Source of the DNA: Phlebotomus papatasi | Lineage: Eukaryota; Arthropoda; Insecta; Diptera; Psychodidae | Direction of reading: 5' to 3' | DNA: 64,000 nucleotides | Assembly (NCBI RefSeq): GCF_024763615.1 | Contig: NC_077222.1 | Location: 72,850,001 to 72,914,000, forward strand | Part shown: positions 63,401 through 64,000 of the stretch, piece by piece | Position numbering within the stretch: the stretch's first letter is position 1 | Layout: every line of letters begins with the position of its first letter | Notes under the pieces: generated by a model | Seen by the model: the letters and a program-made list of their open reading frames with translations, nothing else | What the model was told of the DNA's origin: nothing | Databases searched by the model: none | Translations under genes and position numbers: made by a program

Positions 63401-64000
63401 CGCAACCCCAATAGGGATATGCGGTTGAAAATTATGATGATGAGATATTTTTTTACAGTAAAACCCCGCTATAGGCCATCGCTCTATAGTCCACAATTTA
63501 TCGACCGTTGATTTCAAAACACTGATTTTAAGTTAGGTTATGTTTTTTAGTACGCGACATGCAATGTTGTCATAATTATTTTAATATTTTTGGCAAACTT
63601 TATTGAGTAGTTGTGATAATTGTAATCCATAATAAAGAGAGCGAGGACAAGTAGCACAATCGCCAGGAAAGTGAAAGCCGTCGAGCAATTTCAATAATAA
63701 AAGTCGTTGATAATTTTAAAAAATTACATGTACTATAGTGCGACCCAAGTGTCAAATCTGGAACCAAATGGACTATAGCGGGGCTCTACTGTATTACAAC
63801 AAAAACGTATCGGACTGTAATTTAATCTGAAAATCTTTTTGGAGTATAAACGTGGATCAATGTTACCCAATTGATTTCCCTGATTCCCTTCCTGAAAATT
63901 ATCTCCTGTTTTTTTTATCTTCGTATAGAATGCAGTGATCATGGCAATTGGAGTAGTATGTATCCTTGGAGCTACTGGATATATAGCTTACATGCGATCA
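60481..64000 (+). CDS. SMIM8: Small integral membrane protein 8-like (C6orf162 family), partial
   Basis: Exon 1 (60481-60588) encodes 36 residues, MSEKKGPAEPAPGDGLRSLR then TTGVFRAVNFELYAKP, followed by GTAAGT. Exon 2 starts at 63929 after TTCGTATAG and reads NAVIMAIGVVCILGATGYIAYMRS to the window edge. The joined FRAVNxELxxKPNxxVMAxG signature matches the SMIM8 family: about 100-residue proteins with one membrane helix (here residues 40-57) and no known enzymatic role. An in-frame TAG at 60475-60477 fixes the start. The 3.3-kb intron holds transposon remains. The C-terminal part lies beyond the window. Confidence 0.85.
60589..61800. other. SMIM8-like intron 1, first part: no gene seen
   Basis: AT-rich, with a more GC-rich patch at 61610-61700. 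On the minus strand 61586-61400 reads TNVILGLDMINNNLNWDS, vaguely like a retroelement aspartic-protease end (ILGxD), but this is too weak to call. Confidence 0.35.
61830..62268 (-). mobile_element. tRNA-derived SINE with GC-richer body
   Basis: On the minus strand the head at about 62265-62204 reads GTGTGTCAGTGGATAGAGTA (A-box-like) and GAGGTCTTGGGTTCAAAGC (B-box-like). The body towards 61830 is distinctly less AT-rich than its surroundings and is not coding in any convincing way. The extent of the body is inferred from the composition. Confidence 0.5.
62556..63090 (+). pseudogene. Non-LTR retrotransposon reverse transcriptase, C-terminal fossil
   Basis: Reading across frames gives KYLGVLFTSDGRF, IGQASAVMREY and then, in an open stretch from 62763, MTESIRSRVQAAEMRYLRAV, GITRRDRMRNLDVREELRVE and ERSQLRWYGHVQRID. 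These are the well-known motifs after the reverse-transcriptase fingers/palm of LINEs (YLGV, AEMRxLR, RWxGHVxR). There are stops and frameshifts (for example before 62660 and after 63000), and the endonuclease and catalytic parts are absent: a 5'-truncated dead copy in the SMIM8-like intron. Confidence 0.82.
63101..63347 (+). mobile_element. TTAA-ended MITE, outer family, 3' part
   Basis: It matches 536-780 of the first copy, including TTTTTGAGCTTAA, ATTATTTTCTTTATG and the end CGTCCTTAAAGGGTTAA. Its 5' half is missing. Confidence 0.7.
63456..63791. mobile_element. pogo-type MITE, CAGTAAAACCCCGCTATAGG
   Basis: The ends CAGTAAAACCCCGCTATAG and CTATAGCGGGGCTCTACTG are inverted and flanked by TA (63454-63455, 63792-63793). 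Same end type as the CAGTAGACTCTC family but a different interior. Confidence 0.82.

Noticed and set aside
1..64000. Bacterial-type systems (operons, CRISPR, phage or defence islands)
   Set aside because: The window is clearly eukaryotic: spliced genes, MITEs, SINE and LINE remnants; no array of regular repeats with unique spacers was seen.

Overview
The window is AT-rich eukaryotic DNA, almost certainly from an insect and most likely a nematoceran fly. A sand-fly-like genome is my inference; no marker gene fixes the species. The reasons are short coding exons with GT-AG (and one GC-AG) introns, introns full of small inverted-repeat transposons, and three protein-coding genes whose best matches by eye are animal proteins. 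No bacterial operon, phage, CRISPR or rRNA feature is present.

Layout. (1) 1-5384: transposon-rich DNA and the 5' flank of the main gene. (2) 5385-50226, plus strand: a complete gene of the Girdin/Daple (CCDC88) family in six exons. A 17-codon first exon is followed by a 27-kb first intron, then exons for the HOOK domain and a long coiled coil, and a Ser/Gly-rich tail ending in a GCV PDZ-binding motif. Its introns hold most of the window's mobile DNA: an apparently intact PIF/Harbinger transposon (16242-18568), a 1.55-kb foldback element with 8-bp target duplications (30023-31574), a nested foldback pair (34164-35864), a mariner fossil, two minisatellites and many MITEs. (3) 50227-58891: intergenic DNA with MITEs and a tRNA-derived SINE. 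(4) 58892-60126, minus strand: threonine aspartase (Taspase 1) in three exons, the first intron with a GC donor. (5) 60481-64000, plus strand: the start of a small one-pass membrane protein of the SMIM8 (C6orf162) family, in divergent orientation to Taspase 1 with 354 bp between the start codons; its first intron (3.3 kb) carries a LINE fossil, a SINE and MITEs, and exon 2 runs off the window.

The three host genes do not form a pathway. The Girdin/Daple homologue is a cytoplasmic actin/Dishevelled-type scaffold, Taspase 1 a nuclear protease and SMIM8 a small membrane protein; the last two may share a bidirectional promoter. The transposon landscape is the most unusual part: several insertions sit inside older elements, so their relative ages can be read directly, and one family of MITEs beginning TAGGG recurs with different interiors.
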